From the NCBI GenBank assembly GCA_022747635.1, contig JAKTNV010000064.1, positions 1,603,450 through 1,667,449 of the forward strand: 64,000 nucleotides of DNA. Reading direction: 5' to 3'. The notes beneath the pieces are model-generated. The model was given only the letters and a program-made list of their open reading frames with translations. It searched no databases and was not told where the DNA came from. The DNA comes from Hetaerina americana (Eukaryota; Arthropoda; Insecta; Odonata; Calopterygidae). Of the stretch, positions 33,601 to 45,164 are shown piece by piece. The first letter of the stretch is position 1. Every line of letters starts with the position of its first letter. Both the position numbers and the translations under genes were made by a program.

Positions 33601-36600
33601 TTTAGCGTAAAATACCAAAAACATACTGGTCCTGTCAACGCCAGGTTTCCCCCACTTGCACGAGTCCGATACCTTGCTAGGTATTCTGCAAATTCACACG
33701 CATTTTTTATTTTCTTTTAAAAGTGGTAATTTGGCTGATAAAAGAACAAAGCGAGCGCCGGCTCCAGTTCGTGCGTCGTGGCCGAAGTGTGTACGCATGT
33801 CAATACAGCACGCGTGCAGTGTGCGTGTGTGTGAAGTCTCTCTTGCCGTAAACATTCGCGAATTAAGAGAGAGAAAGGAAAAGGAGATCTTCCTGTCGGC
33901 ACTGGCGTCGTCGGAGGGTGGGTGAGGAGGAGAAGGGGGAGTGGCGGGAGAGAGCGCGTCGAGAAGAAAGGCGGAAAAGGTTCCGCAGGCGGAAGAGTTG
34001 GCGAAGGGAGAATTAGGGAGACGGGGGGGAGGGGAACGGGTGGGTGGCTGAAGGCAATTCCACCGGGGGAAGTGGCAGGGGGGCTGCGGTAATTAAGAGA
34101 GTCCGAAGGAGAAGGAGGGAGGGAGAGGGAGGGGAGAATAAATGAGGCGAAAGTAGAGGCAGGAAGAGTAGAGGCAGGAAGGAGTCAGGTAGGCAACGAG
34201 GAGAGAGAGAGGGGGGCGTGGTCGGGGGGTGGGGGATGGTTGCGGCGGGGCATTAATCCGCCAGGGGGTGAGGTGTGCGGGGAGGGGAGGGCGTAGTTGG
34301 GTCCCTTAAACGGGGGCGGGGGGCGACGGGGAGGGAGGGGGAAAGGAGGCAAGTAAGAACTCCCGGAAAGATAGCGACGGGGAGTTGGTCCCTTGATGGG
34401 TGCATAACTTTTCATTGCGGGCCCTTGAAAATGAAATGCAAAATAAAATGAGGCTGGGCGTGAAGAAAGGGGGTGCGAGAGAGGAAGAGTGGGGGCGGGG
34501 GAACGGAGCGACTTTAAGGGGATACCGGCCCTGGAAAGAAAGAGCGGCCCGGAAAGGGAGAACAAAAGAACGGGAGAGTGCGATGGTCCCCGCCCGACCC
34601 TCCCCCGGGCCTCCCCCGACACACAGCCCGCCGTCCCCGCCGCAGTGAGGGGGGGCAGCATGGCAGTGAGCTCTCGTGAAAGAAGTTAACTTGGGAGTGG
34701 AGGGGTCGCGACCCTCTTTCGGCATCGCGACTTAGCTCGGGCCTCTCTCCGGAAACCCCCCCTCCGCCCCCTTCCCTCTCATTCTTTTATGCACGCAACC
34801 AGCCCTCCTACGCCCCTCGACCCTTTCTCCGCCCCCCCGGAGAGATGAGGGGGTGTGAGAGCCCGCCAGAGATCTCCTAAACAGCCCGACTCCGCCCCCC
34901 CCGCTGCCCCTCTCCGTCTTCCGCTGTAATTACTCCCAAGTTCCATTACAATAATGGAATGCTGGAACGACTAACTCAAGGAATGGGGTGGCGTGCGAAG
35001 GGGGTGGGGGCCCCCTTTCTATCCCTCTGGGAGGGGGGGGGCGGTGCGCCAAGGATGCTGGGCCGGGAGAAAGGGGAAGGCCCGCTCTTGAGGGGTCGGG
35101 AATAAAGTGGGGAGCGGGGCTGAAGATAAAGAGTTAAGGGAATCGGAGTGGAAGTGTATGGGTCTGGGTCGTAAGTGGGAGAGGGGCAGGGGTGGCAGGG
35201 GGGCGAGGGGACCCGAGAATAAGAAAAGTCTCGGAATGCGAGAGAACGCGCGTCTCCTCTGGGGCATTGGGGGAGGGGGGGAGGAGAAGAAAGATGGGAG
35301 TAAAAACTTAAACACTGCAAAATAAAAGGGAGCAGCAGATAGCACTTAAACGATTTGTTCACCGCTCGCGACTCGCAAGGGTTTGGAATTCAGGGACCTC
35401 CGCCCCTGCGCCGTCAATGCCAGCGTGTCTCTCCGTGCCCCTGGTGTTCCCACGTTGCTGCCTGGCATGCACGTTTCGGATGGACAGCCCCGGCCGAGGC
35501 GGAGGCCCTCCGTGGTGCCCTGGGGTCGTCCGCGGCCGCCGCACCCTGCTAGCATCGGCCGCCGCGCCAGAGGGGCAACGGATGGACAACGCGCCCAAGG
35601 TTCGCTCGACGCGTGATCGTCCGAAGTTTCTGACTCGGGAGTTTCTCTTAGATTCCCAAAAAATGCATTAATTGATATCATAACATAGCAATCGTTAATA
35701 AACAATAAGCATGGCAATGAAATTATAGCAATGAATGCAATGACCTTTGCGTTAGCTGTACTTCATTTGAAAAGATAAGCCGACCATTTCTAATCGAAAT
35801 ATTTACATCTGTTGTCGTGGACCTTTCGTCGACGGTTCGAGAGGCAGCCAATGCATTCACGTAGAGCAAATGAGGCCGCCATTGACCAACAGTTCGCCAG
35901 TGTGCGTGCATTGATAACGGGATGACCGCTACTGCACACTGGACACTGTAGCACCCAAGTGAATCAACTCATGGGGCATGCATTAGGTCAATGAATGGCG
36001 CCCGTCCATCACCCAAGCGATCCGTCATTAACGCTTGCGGTGAATACGCATCGACAAGCCTTCTGAACAAATGAAAGAGGAAATGCGGAAGGCGATGGAG
36101 ACGAGAGGAAAGTCAACCGTCGCATTTCGTGGCTAACGATTGAGCCGTGCTAGATCTAACATCGCGGGCGCGATCCAAATCCTTCGCGCCTCGACCCCAC
36201 CCCCGCGGTCACGCGATAGAAAGTCGTCCCGGGGAATGTTAAGTTAGAAGAAGAAGCTGAGGAAACGAAAGGCAGCGCGTCGGATATTCCGGCCGCTGAC
36301 GAAAGCAATGACGCATTGGCACTTTCGTACCGACATGCAGCCAAAACGGTCAGTTGTAGTTGTACAAGCGTAGATTGCTCTTTGAAGGCAAGAATTTGAC
36401 CATGAGTGCCGAAATTTGGAAATCCAATCGCCAACAGCCGAAAGGTACGAGAGCATCCGGTGCTTCTCTTCCGACCCACCTCTCTCTCAACGATGCACTC
36501 CTCTCCGCTTGGATGGCTCTCTTTGCCTTGATGTGGCGGCAAACCACAAAACGGAAATGAATGTTAATTCGATCCACACGGCCGCATCTAATAACTGAAA

Positions 36601-37719
36601 CATTCTGAGTCCTGGAATAGTGACCGAGGGAAGAGGAGTCCCGCCGGCACCCTCGGAGCGCGGGGAACCGACGAGGGGGGTGGGGGGGACGTAGAATGCC
36701 GTGGCGAGGTGGAGTCGGGGGGCGGGGGGGAGTGGAGGGGGGGGGGGGAAGTGCCCGCGCAAATGCATTGCTCGATGAAAGCGATGAGCGAAGAAGTTCT
36801 CTCGCCGTACTATATTTGCAGTGGGCGAAACTGAACGGCCCCGCTCGCGAACTGCAAGGCGGGCGGCCGTAGGAGTGGGCGGGTGGGACGAGAGCGTCAT
36901 TATGGATAGCCAGGGGGGAAGGGGGGGAGGTGGGTTGCCTGGCGACGCACGCACGTGTGTGAATGACCACCAGCGAGGCGCGGCGCAGGCACAAGTGGAG
37001 GCGAGGCGATGACGCAGGCGCCGACGCACCCCCGGCCCTCCCGCCACATTGGCATGGAAACAGAGATAAACGGAGAGGGAGCACCAAATACACTGCGCCG
37101 CGAACTCTTAATTTGAAGCAAGTGTAATAATTAGTGGATTTTGGCTAGGGAGGGAGGGAGAGGATTAAGGGTGGGGTGGGGTTGGAAGGAGATAAGGGAT
37201 GGGGAGCCCTTCCTGCGACGGCCGCGCCTCCCCGGGAGGCGAGGGGAGTTCGCCCTAAATGTGGAAGGGAGGATATTAAAGGGGTTGGGGGGAGAGGTGC
37301 GCGGGGGATACGGGAAGGAATTCCGAGTTAGATAAGAGAAGTGGTTATGAGGCCAAGAATGGGGCGTGCATTGGGAAGGGGGGCGATGGGTCCTGGGAGG
37401 GGGGCCCTTTAATAGGGATGCGACAGGATCTCCAGCGATAATTTACTCTCCAGTCTTTAGTATCGATGCCGGGCCGATACTCAGAATCGGAGATCGCCCA
37501 CGCACTAAATGCCATTATCCGCCAAGCACCGCGCCACGTGCTGCGTGCGATGCATAGGATTCATTGCCAAAGATTCATTTCGCCGACACTCACTTGAGAA
37601 ATGGGATTTCCCTGACCGTGATCTCTCCTCGAACAAATAGAAATTATGAATGCAAGCGCAACTGTGGAAAAAAGAGCATATTCCAGCGGTGTGGTATCTT
37701 TCTTTATTTATCTATTATT
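27651..37719. other. 10-kb stretch without a recognisable gene; G-rich plus strand
   Basis: 28950-29420, 31750-32840, 33380-35310 and 36620-37400 are GC-rich with many runs of GGGG and GGGA on the plus strand. These give long overlapping open frames on both strands (for example 32128-32845 and 36350-37093) with low-complexity Pro, Ser, Arg and Gly content and no domain; I do not call them genes. The intervals between are ordinary A/T-rich sequence. No RNA gene or clear exon was found. Confidence 0.4.
27965..28050 (+). repeat. GATGTA-type repeat, family C copy without tail
   Basis: GGTGCTAGCATCCCCTGCCA, then CACACCTATTTGGTGGATCG and CAGGGCATG match the pattern of 15815-15914 and 56164-56254. 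The GTAGAT tail is reduced to CCTGTAGAATT. Confidence 0.45.
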
Positions 37720-38430
37720 AAGTACCCTGAAACTCATCAATAGGGTGTGTGGAAGGGGGTTATTATGCACGGGATTACATCTATCTGTTCCACACTTAAT
37801 CTCCCAAATTTTACGGACATGATATCTCCTACCGTAGTACGATGGGGCTATTAATACATGCTGGACACCATCGCTAAACAGGCCTAATTTAGCAAGAGAT
37901 TTATTAATCTGTAATTAAATTTGCTCTTTAAAAAACTGTATAAAATTATTACTAAACATACTTCCGATACGCTACTAAGTTTATCATAACAACGTTTTAC
38001 AAATCTCGCTCCTCTACGCTGCACGCGATCCAATTCGACAATTAACCCAACTCCGTGAGGAGGATCCCATCTACACTGGCAGCACATTCCAAATGAGGCT
38101 CAACCAACGAAAGATAACATTACTCTTTGACCTTCTCTTCACACTTACCAAGATAGACCCAGGTGAGATCGTGAGTGAGGGTAACGCCCAAGTATATTTA
38201 ATTGAGTCTATAGTACACATTTCATTGCGGTGTTCCCGATGCAGTAGGCGCTCTGGAGGGAACTTCTACCAATACGAAAGTTATAAATACGCATTTTTAA
38301 GCTTAATTTTAAATTTCAAGTGACCCACCAATGTTGCATAGCATTAAGGCAATTTGCTAAAAAAACCTTATCCTCGTCATTCGGATATCTCTCCAACCTC
38401 TGCGACTTGCAACAATGGATCGAACACAAA
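37720..38430 (-). pseudogene. Old CR1-type LINE relic, RT C-terminal region
   Basis: Minus-strand pieces align by eye with the end of LINE-A ORF2: a CTIDSIKY segment near VKYLGVT, DLTWVHLGKCEEKV, EPHLECAA, DRVQRRGARFVKRCYDKLSS, and YYGRRYHVRKIW near YIGRLDHAYKIRE. Stops and shifts are many. It belongs to a different, older subfamily than LINE-A. Confidence 0.7.
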
Positions 38431-38588
38431 TGTATCTTGTAACCACGTAGCTAATAATTTCCATGAGATTTGAAACGTTTTATATGTGCTCTTATATATT
38501 ATCTAAGAAATACGAAAAGGTTTTCTCGTGGATTTTGAGTAATTTGTTTAACATATAAACAAATGGTGTGTTGTAGGATGTAGGAACC

Positions 38589-38836
38589 CCGTGTTGTAGG
38601 ATGGCTTTCGTGCTGCATCATGGGGTGCAGTTTTTTAGTTGTTTTGCGGTATATGTGTTTGCATGAGTATTGGATGAAGGGATTTTTGCATGAGTATTAG
38701 CGCTGCTGTGGGTGTAATTTTCGACGTTGTTTTTTTGCATGTGGTATTTTTCCTTTTTACGGTTGGTGACCTAACACCCCCCGCCACACGCCCTTGCGGC
38801 GGCTTGCGGGGTATTATGTAGATGTAGATGTAGATG
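38589..38836 (+). repeat. Solo LINE-A 3' end (~248 bp)
   Basis: Close match to the LINE-A 3' UTR from the CGTGTTGTAGGATGGCTTTC segment to the hairpin and a three-unit GTAGAT tail. It is 5' truncated. I see no certain target-site duplication. Confidence 0.85.
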
Positions 38837-41457
38837 GTGCCTTATGCCAACACTGGTTGTATGCAATGACAATAAGGTAATTGTCAAATTTTATTTCGAA
38901 CGTTCGGATTATGAAACTTCCCCTTTGGTAAGTCGTATTTAATGCATAGTATCCTTCAAGTGTGATCATCCCATGCCACACACCTTAGAGGTGGCTTGCA
39001 GGATGGGTGGCAGGGTGCATCCGACCGAAATGCCACAGGGGGCGAAGGGGGGGGGGGAAGGAGGCGAGGGGAGCGAGAGGACCCTGCAAGTCCTGGGGGA
39101 CTGGAGTGCACACAAGGGTGTCCTCACCCACCGCCCTCAATCAATCGCCCACTCTCGTCCCTTCGTCCCAACACTCGCCCACTCGCGGTCAATCCCTTGC
39201 GAATGTTCCCCCCACCCATCTCCCCTCCGACCACTAAACTATTCTCTTTGTTTGACGCACCTTAAGATGGCATATTGAGTTCTGAGCAATCCTTCAACGC
39301 ATCGCCCAAACCATGATGCTTTTAGCAAGGGAAGGAAGATACGGAGGTCAAGACAATTCGAAGGAGGCCACAGGCAAAACCTATCCTGTACCCACCAGAG
39401 ATCCCAAATGAGTCTCTTCGATTCGACCCCAAAGGAATGTACGTAACATGGAATTTAAATGAACGATTTTCAAGATTGAAATCTGGATGGCAAATGTATT
39501 TACGAAACAGTTAGTTAGCATCATAGTATGTCAATGGCCACCAACCTAAATAAATAAAAACCAAACTGTAGCTCTTTATAATCGTGAGCTTCCCTCACAA
39601 GCAGATAAAATAGGATAAATCAACCACTTTCAGAAAATACCCACTCTGGCCTTCGTAAAACATTGTAGCCAACGGGTTGCAACGTTTTACTGCGATTAAT
39701 CAAACACTTTCACGAATGCATACATAAATAAATGGTAGAAATTGGTTTGTAAAAGGTTTTTTTAAATGGGCCAAAAAGTTATGAATACACCAATAAGATA
39801 CGACAAAGATTTGATTCCTAATAAAATTCACTCAGTGATTACTGAGTCCTGGTATTTGCATTTGCCGCGGCGATTACAATATTTGTATTATATTCAACAA
39901 TAAATATTTTATAATAAAAAACCTCACTCAAATAATTTAAACCACAAGTAAAAACTGTATGGGTAGATTACATTACCTGTATAATGTTTCTTTCGTTAGA
40001 AGCTTGGTCGTCTACGAGTCTCGTACTTTGGCGGATGCCCGTAGGATTTGGCTTTCCTGTGAGCTGATTAGTTTCCCGTTGCCATAGTGAGCACTGTAGA
40101 TACCAATTATTACGACTTGAAACTTACCAGTCAAATATATAGATTTTTTGAGGCAATAGGTGTCGTAAAATAGATATCGTTAAATTTCTATGAATTACAC
40201 GGATCAATATTTGCACAATGGCTAACTGAGGACCACTACTGCCAAGCCTCGGGCACTTTCGGATGGAAAATATTTCTCTGAGTCCCTGATTTTCGGTTAC
40301 GTGATTACGGCTCGATATCGAAGTTTTGTCTGAAAATTCCACAAAATGATATAATGAAATGAATAAAATGAGATGTTTCTCGTATTTATAATTTTTACCA
40401 GCCAGTCCTATCAGTATTTTTCTAATAACGGAACTCGGCCTCAAAAATATGAATAGGTGTAGCATAAAAGTCCATTTCAAAATACGACCTTCCAAATATG
40501 TCTGAAGAATGGATTAGTTTTCTCTATATGATATCTGAAATGCCTTCTATGCACCTGCTGGTCGTATTACTTGAATACGGTGCTGTTTCAACTCACATTT
40601 CAGCACAGGCTGGTCGAATGAGTGAATCTGGGATTGTGTGAGACTTTTCGGATTACTCGCGACCTTGTATCTAACTTCAAAGACTCGAGAGTCCCTCTCC
40701 GCATCCTTACAAAGCACGAATGCCATAAATGAGCGCCACTTCGATGTGCCCTTGTAAAATCATCTAGCATGATCAAATATGATTTTTTGAACAGGTATAA
40801 CGTGAATAAAATTTATAAAACTGGACCTAAGTCAGAGTTCACAAATCCGCGAATTTTTATCATCTAATAATTCCGATTTACCTTGCGCCGCCGTAGTTGG
40901 CAGTGATATCCAAGTCTGAATTTCGAAAAATTACGTGGATAAATCTTCAGGAATTTAATCTGTTCAAATTAGTAAACATGTCTAAATTTAATAACAACGC
41001 AATTTACTTTTCTATCCTCTTAGGAGTCGCAATAACACTACATTCATTGACATTCCTTTGGACACACACTGAATTCCGCCGAGCTTAATGGTTTCTCACA
41101 GACGGGAGCAGCCAAGTGAGATTGGCAGGCGTGGCTGACCACTCTCCTTCCATCGCAACTCGCGGCATTTTGCTGTCTATTATCATGCAGCCATAGGTTT
41201 TGGTAATTATAAGCTTAGAAGATTGGCAGTTGACATTATATCATTCAGCCGACGCCGCTGCACTCCAAAATCACCCGTTGGTCGCCTTCCACCCGACTCG
41301 CTCGATCTTTCCCCCCTCCTCTGCCCCCAGGGTCACCCCCTTCCGCCCTCTGCACACGCGTCTTATGGTGGATGACCTCGCACCTCATGCACTCACTCCC
41401 TTCCACGCGGTATCGACCACTTTTGGGAGTCGCTGTGTCGGCTCCGACGACTACAGA
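38837..41457. other. No recognisable gene
   Basis: 38960-39015 (CATCCCATGCCACACACCTT, then GGTGGCTTGCAGG) resembles the family C arm pattern without a tail. The rest is ordinary A/T-rich sequence with short open frames and no motif or RNA gene that I recognise. Confidence 0.4.
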
Positions 41458-41517
41458 CCAGGGTGACCCCTATAAACTGTAGTCCCGAAAGACTACAGTT
41501 TATAGGGGTCACCCTGG
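41458..41517. repeat. Perfect 27-bp inverted repeat
   Basis: CCAGGGTGACCCCTATAAAC and on to GTAGTC (41458-41484) is the exact reverse complement of 41491-41517, with a 6-base loop CCGAAA. The right arm is the beginning of the Jockey-type relic, so the left arm is an inverted duplicate of it. Confidence 0.9.
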
Positions 41518-41930
41518 GCAAAACATGAACTCGGGCACCCACATCCGGTCTTCCATCAACAAGGAAACTGCCGCAACCACAGTCTTGGGACCGATTCTTC
41601 GGCCGAGCTCCCCTCTCAAGCGAAAACAAGCTACAGCTCAACAGTTCCGTGATCCGCCCTAGCATAACGCCCGCCGCCCCAGCTTGGGCCAACGCAACTA
41701 AATCCCACCCGAAAGGCATCCACACAATTAAATCCCCAGAAAAGTTATCGGTGCCCCATGGCTCGTCGGAAGTCCGCGGACCTCAGAAAATACCTCAATA
41801 TTACCCCTATTCTACACGACATTAAAAAAGCTCTTCGCAGAAAAACTCACTCTCATAGACAACCCCCTCACACAGCACTCTCTGGAACTACGAAACAAAC
41901 GGCACAAGCAAACACAGGCGACCACAAAAT
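41491..41930 (+). pseudogene. Jockey-type reverse transcriptase relic, C-terminal region
   Basis: Broken frames read NSGTHIRSSINKETAATTVL, GPILRPSSPLKRK, then an APAWANATKSHPKGIHTI segment and a KYLNITPILHDIKK segment. These correspond to the Jockey-type region after the catalytic motif (compare ANAPKGAISKIQ at 13740). Several stops and shifts are present; no catalytic motif remains. Confidence 0.7.
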
Positions 41931-42877
41931 GCCCCCGGCAACTGCCACACCCCCCTCCCCTCATTCCAGGCACTCCTTGCCAATCCAAGCCACCATTAAG
42001 TGCATAGTGACTTTTCCAGAACATGAAACCTAAACCTTTCAGATGCACGTCGGAGGTGGTCAAATGGTGTGGCACGACTCTTCATTCGCCAACATGATTG
42101 TAATTGCGTGGCGTGGCCAGGCCTGCTATAGTCTGGCAAAAGGAACACCAAACAGCTTTCTGGTTGTCCAAGCCTAAAGGCCCATTGGCGAGTGACCCGA
42201 GTCCGGGGGTGCAGCCACAAGGGCATTGGAACGCCGCCGGCGAAGGGGGGAGAGGCTCCAAGTCAGAGTGCCAGGGCGGGAGAGAGGCCCGGGGAGATTT
42301 GTGAGGAGGGCTAAATGCGCAAAATCCACAGTCATCATACTCAAATATCGAAAATAAGAAGTTTCCCTGATTGGAAATCGAACGGAGACTTGCGCAGTTG
42401 GCAGAAGGATGAGATAACGTAAATGTGTATTTCCTAGTAAGCATTGGGATAGAGGTGCTGCGTGGAAAACTTATGAAAAGCATCAATAAAGGACATCTAT
42501 TAACTTATACTTGCTCTGCACCGAGTATTACAATAAGAGGGAACATAAACAAACGCACTTGACAGAAAATGAAGACATTCAACAGAAAGGAGATGTAAAA
42601 TAAAAATTAGTTTAAACTGGAGAATGATATAATAATTTTAAAAAATAACAGAAAAAACAGAAACGGAAACGAATGGAAATGAGGCAGGAGAAAGATCAAT
42701 TTGAAAGTCGAAAGGAAGTCAAGAAAGCAAAGATGGCTGGCTTCTTTGGCACTTCAAGATTGGCGAAGCAGCGAAAACTGAAGATTACACAGTCGATTGT
42801 TTTAGGCAACAAGAATAACTGAAAGAACCACAGCAACATTGTGAATAGGGATTCCGAAATTTTTATCACACAATTAC
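41931..42877. other. No recognisable gene
   Basis: The first part may be further decayed Jockey 3' sequence. I see no motif, structured RNA or shared repeat in the remainder. Confidence 0.35.
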
Positions 42878-43776
42878 AGGGTGCATCCCAAAAGTGATGC
42901 AATTATTTTTCTAAATAATTTATTCAAAAGATTTTCCCACAAATTTAAAATTACTGAAGGTGCTCTCCTTCGGCCTCTACACATTTTTTTTCCAGCGACT
43001 CTGCTATGACCGGCACCCGCCCTGGAGGGCATCTTCGGGGACCTCTCGCAAGGTCATCGTCGCGGCTGATTGCATCTCTGATTGGATGGATGAAAAATGG
43101 GTTCCTTTCGGGGCTGCCCTAATCTGAGAAAACAAAAAAAGAAGTATTCTGGGGCGATTTCTAGGCTATAGGGGGAGGGCGGGGGCAGAGTTGGCACCTG
43201 GTTTTTGGCCAGAAACTAGTGGACTCTTTGCATGTTGTCGTGATGGAGTTGCCAGATGGCGGAGATGTGTTCTCTCGTCCTAATGACCCTTTTTCGGCGT
43301 CTTTCCGGCAAATCCATGTACTAGGCAGCGTTTACTCTCAGTCCTTCAGGAAAAAACTCTTTATGGACCACTCCTTTATTGTCAAAAAAGACAATGAGCA
43401 TTGTTTGCACTTTTTGTTTGCTCATTTTTGCTTTTTTGGGCTGGTCGGTGTGCCACTCAGAGCTTTGCAGTTTTGTGTCTGGGACGCATTAAAAAACCCA
43501 GGTTCCATCACCAGTGATGATGTTGCCCTAATAATCAGTTTCATTTTCAATAGGTTGCAAAAGTTCACTTGAAATTTCCTCTCAGTCAGTGGTTCGTGAC
43601 TCGCTCGGCGCGCACATGTTTACAATAACTGACCTCTTGCTTCCACTGCTTGGCGAGCACTGAGACTGAGTTTGTGGAAAAGCTTAGCGTCCCCTTCACC
43701 TAATCCAAATATATTGATCCCACATTCACCAGTAGGAGTGGTGACGAAAATTTAATTGCATTACTTTTGGAACCTC
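42878..43776 (-). mobile_element. Decayed mariner of the second family, copy 2
   Basis: The ends are AGGGTGCATCCCAAAAGTGA at 42878 and GCATTACTTTTGGAACCTC at 43776, with TA on both sides. Minus-strand transposase pieces match the copy at 20208-21116: ITGDGTWVF near the first Asp, NKKCKQCSLSFL, and PRPPPIA near the third Asp. Multiple stops and shifts are present. The right end lies against a (TA)n tract. Confidence 0.75.
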
Positions 43777-43828
43777 TATATATATGTATGTGTATGTATG
43801 TGTGTATATATATATATATACATGTATG

Positions 43829-43894
<66 letters not shown>

Positions 43895-43913
43895 CATATA
43901 TGTACACACACAC
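43777..43913. repeat. (TA)n / (TATG)n microsatellite
   Basis: Long AT alternation with interspersed GTATG and ACAC units, between two mariner ends. Confidence 0.95.
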
Positions 43914-43968
43914 ACGAGGGATGTCCAAAAAGTAACCTCCGTTATGCTATAAAAAATAAACTGGAATA

Positions 43969-44868
43969 AGGGGTCGCACCCAAAAGTGGTAGGACTGATT
44001 TTTATACAAGAAATTTATTGACGATATACTCACATCGACTTATTTATCTTCAAAGTATGCTCCTTGAGCTGCTACAAACTTAGTATAACGTTGCTCCCGT
44101 TCCCCGTACACCCACTGGAAATTTTCTTTGGGGATGCCGTTGATGACCCTCGTCGAATCCTCTTGAACGGCCTTTATCGAGTCAAAACGTCGTCCCTTGA
44201 GCAAGTCCGATGTTGCCAGATCAGAAGAATAGGGCGGGTGCGGAAACGTGGCAACGCCGTATTTGGCCAGGAGCTGTCGGACGACGAGCGCGCCATGGCA
44301 GAATTTTCGGCACCATCTTGGCGCACACCTTGCGCATGGCCAAATCCTGTGAAATAATGCGTTGGACGTTGGATGCAGACGGACCCAACTGGTCTGCAAT
44401 TTTTTCACTGGTTAAGCGTCGGTCTGTGTTCAGCAGTGTCCTACCTCTGTCCACATTCGTGTTTGTTCTTGCCGTCGACGGCCGTCCGGAGCGATGGTCA
44501 TCTTCAACGAGCTCCCTACCCTCTTTAAACAACTTGTGCCACTCAAATACTAAGAAACGGCTTAAAGCAGTGCCCCCATAAGCCTGCTTGATCATATCGA
44601 GGGTCTCAGTTGTCGTCTTCCCGAGTTTCGCACAAAACTTCACGGAATAACATTGCTCTAAATTCAGATTCATTTTGTTTTTCGACACGGACAAAAAACT
44701 TGCTTCACTAAAAACGGTGTCCTCACTCAAGGACAGCCCGCAGGCGACTGAGGTTGGTGTTGGTCTATTGCTTAGAGCCCCCTCCAGCTTACCTTGCCAG
44801 GCAGACCCCCCTCCACCGCTCCGTTCGCGCCAGAGAAAATCAGTCCTACCACTTTTGGGTGCGACCCT
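43969..44868 (-). mobile_element. Deleted mariner of a third family, inserted in a mariner relic
   Basis: The terminal inverted repeats are AGGGGTCGCACCCAAAAGTG on the left and CACTTTTGGGTGCGACCCT on the right, about 30 bp each. A TA precedes the left end. It is about 900 bp, shorter than a complete mariner. Confidence 0.85.
44040..44673 (-). pseudogene. Mariner transposase with central deletion
   Basis: From the Met at 44673 (MNLNLEQCYSVKFC) the N-terminal DNA-binding half is clear: AKLGKTTTETLDMIKQAYGG, HRSGRPSTARTNTNVDRG, LTSEKIADQLGPSASNVQRI. After VCAKMVPK the frame jumps, with loss of the first catalytic Asp region, to ALVVRQLLAKYG, PHPPYSSDLATSDL (third Asp region), and the C-terminus ending at 44040. 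It is inactive. Confidence 0.8.
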
Positions 44869-45164
44869 GTAGATACAGAAAATTTATCATTTTCATCTAA
44901 ACACAACATATCTCTACTGTTTTTATACATATTCGCTAGGCAGATGTAAACATTCGTCATATCTCTGAACTAGTTTTTAACTTCCTTCGGCATAAAATTC
45001 TGTCGCCTGAGATCGCAGTCAACCTATGATGATGGAATCTTCAAGTCCCTCGTCGACACGAGCACAAAACATGTGCAGCAGCCTAACTTTTCAGTCGTGT
45101 TTCCATGCAACAGAGTCGTAGAAATCTGTGGTAAACATTCGAAATTTTTCAGATACCGTAAAAC

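Larger units (their letters stand above)
43914..45030 (-). mobile_element. Mariner relic interrupted by another mariner
   Basis: A terminal-repeat-like CGAGGGATGTCCAAAAAGTA lies at 43914. Beyond the insertion at 43969-44868 the minus strand reads QATEFYAEG, then KLVQRYDECLHLPSEYV, the C-terminal end of a mariner transposase (compare AAGIQKLVTRYDKCLN at 18252). The right terminal repeat is not found; the limit near 45030 is approximate. Confidence 0.6.

Noticed and set aside
36350..37093. 247-codon minus-strand open frame
   Set aside because: Same compositional reason; a second frame over the same bases is also open, and no motif is visible.
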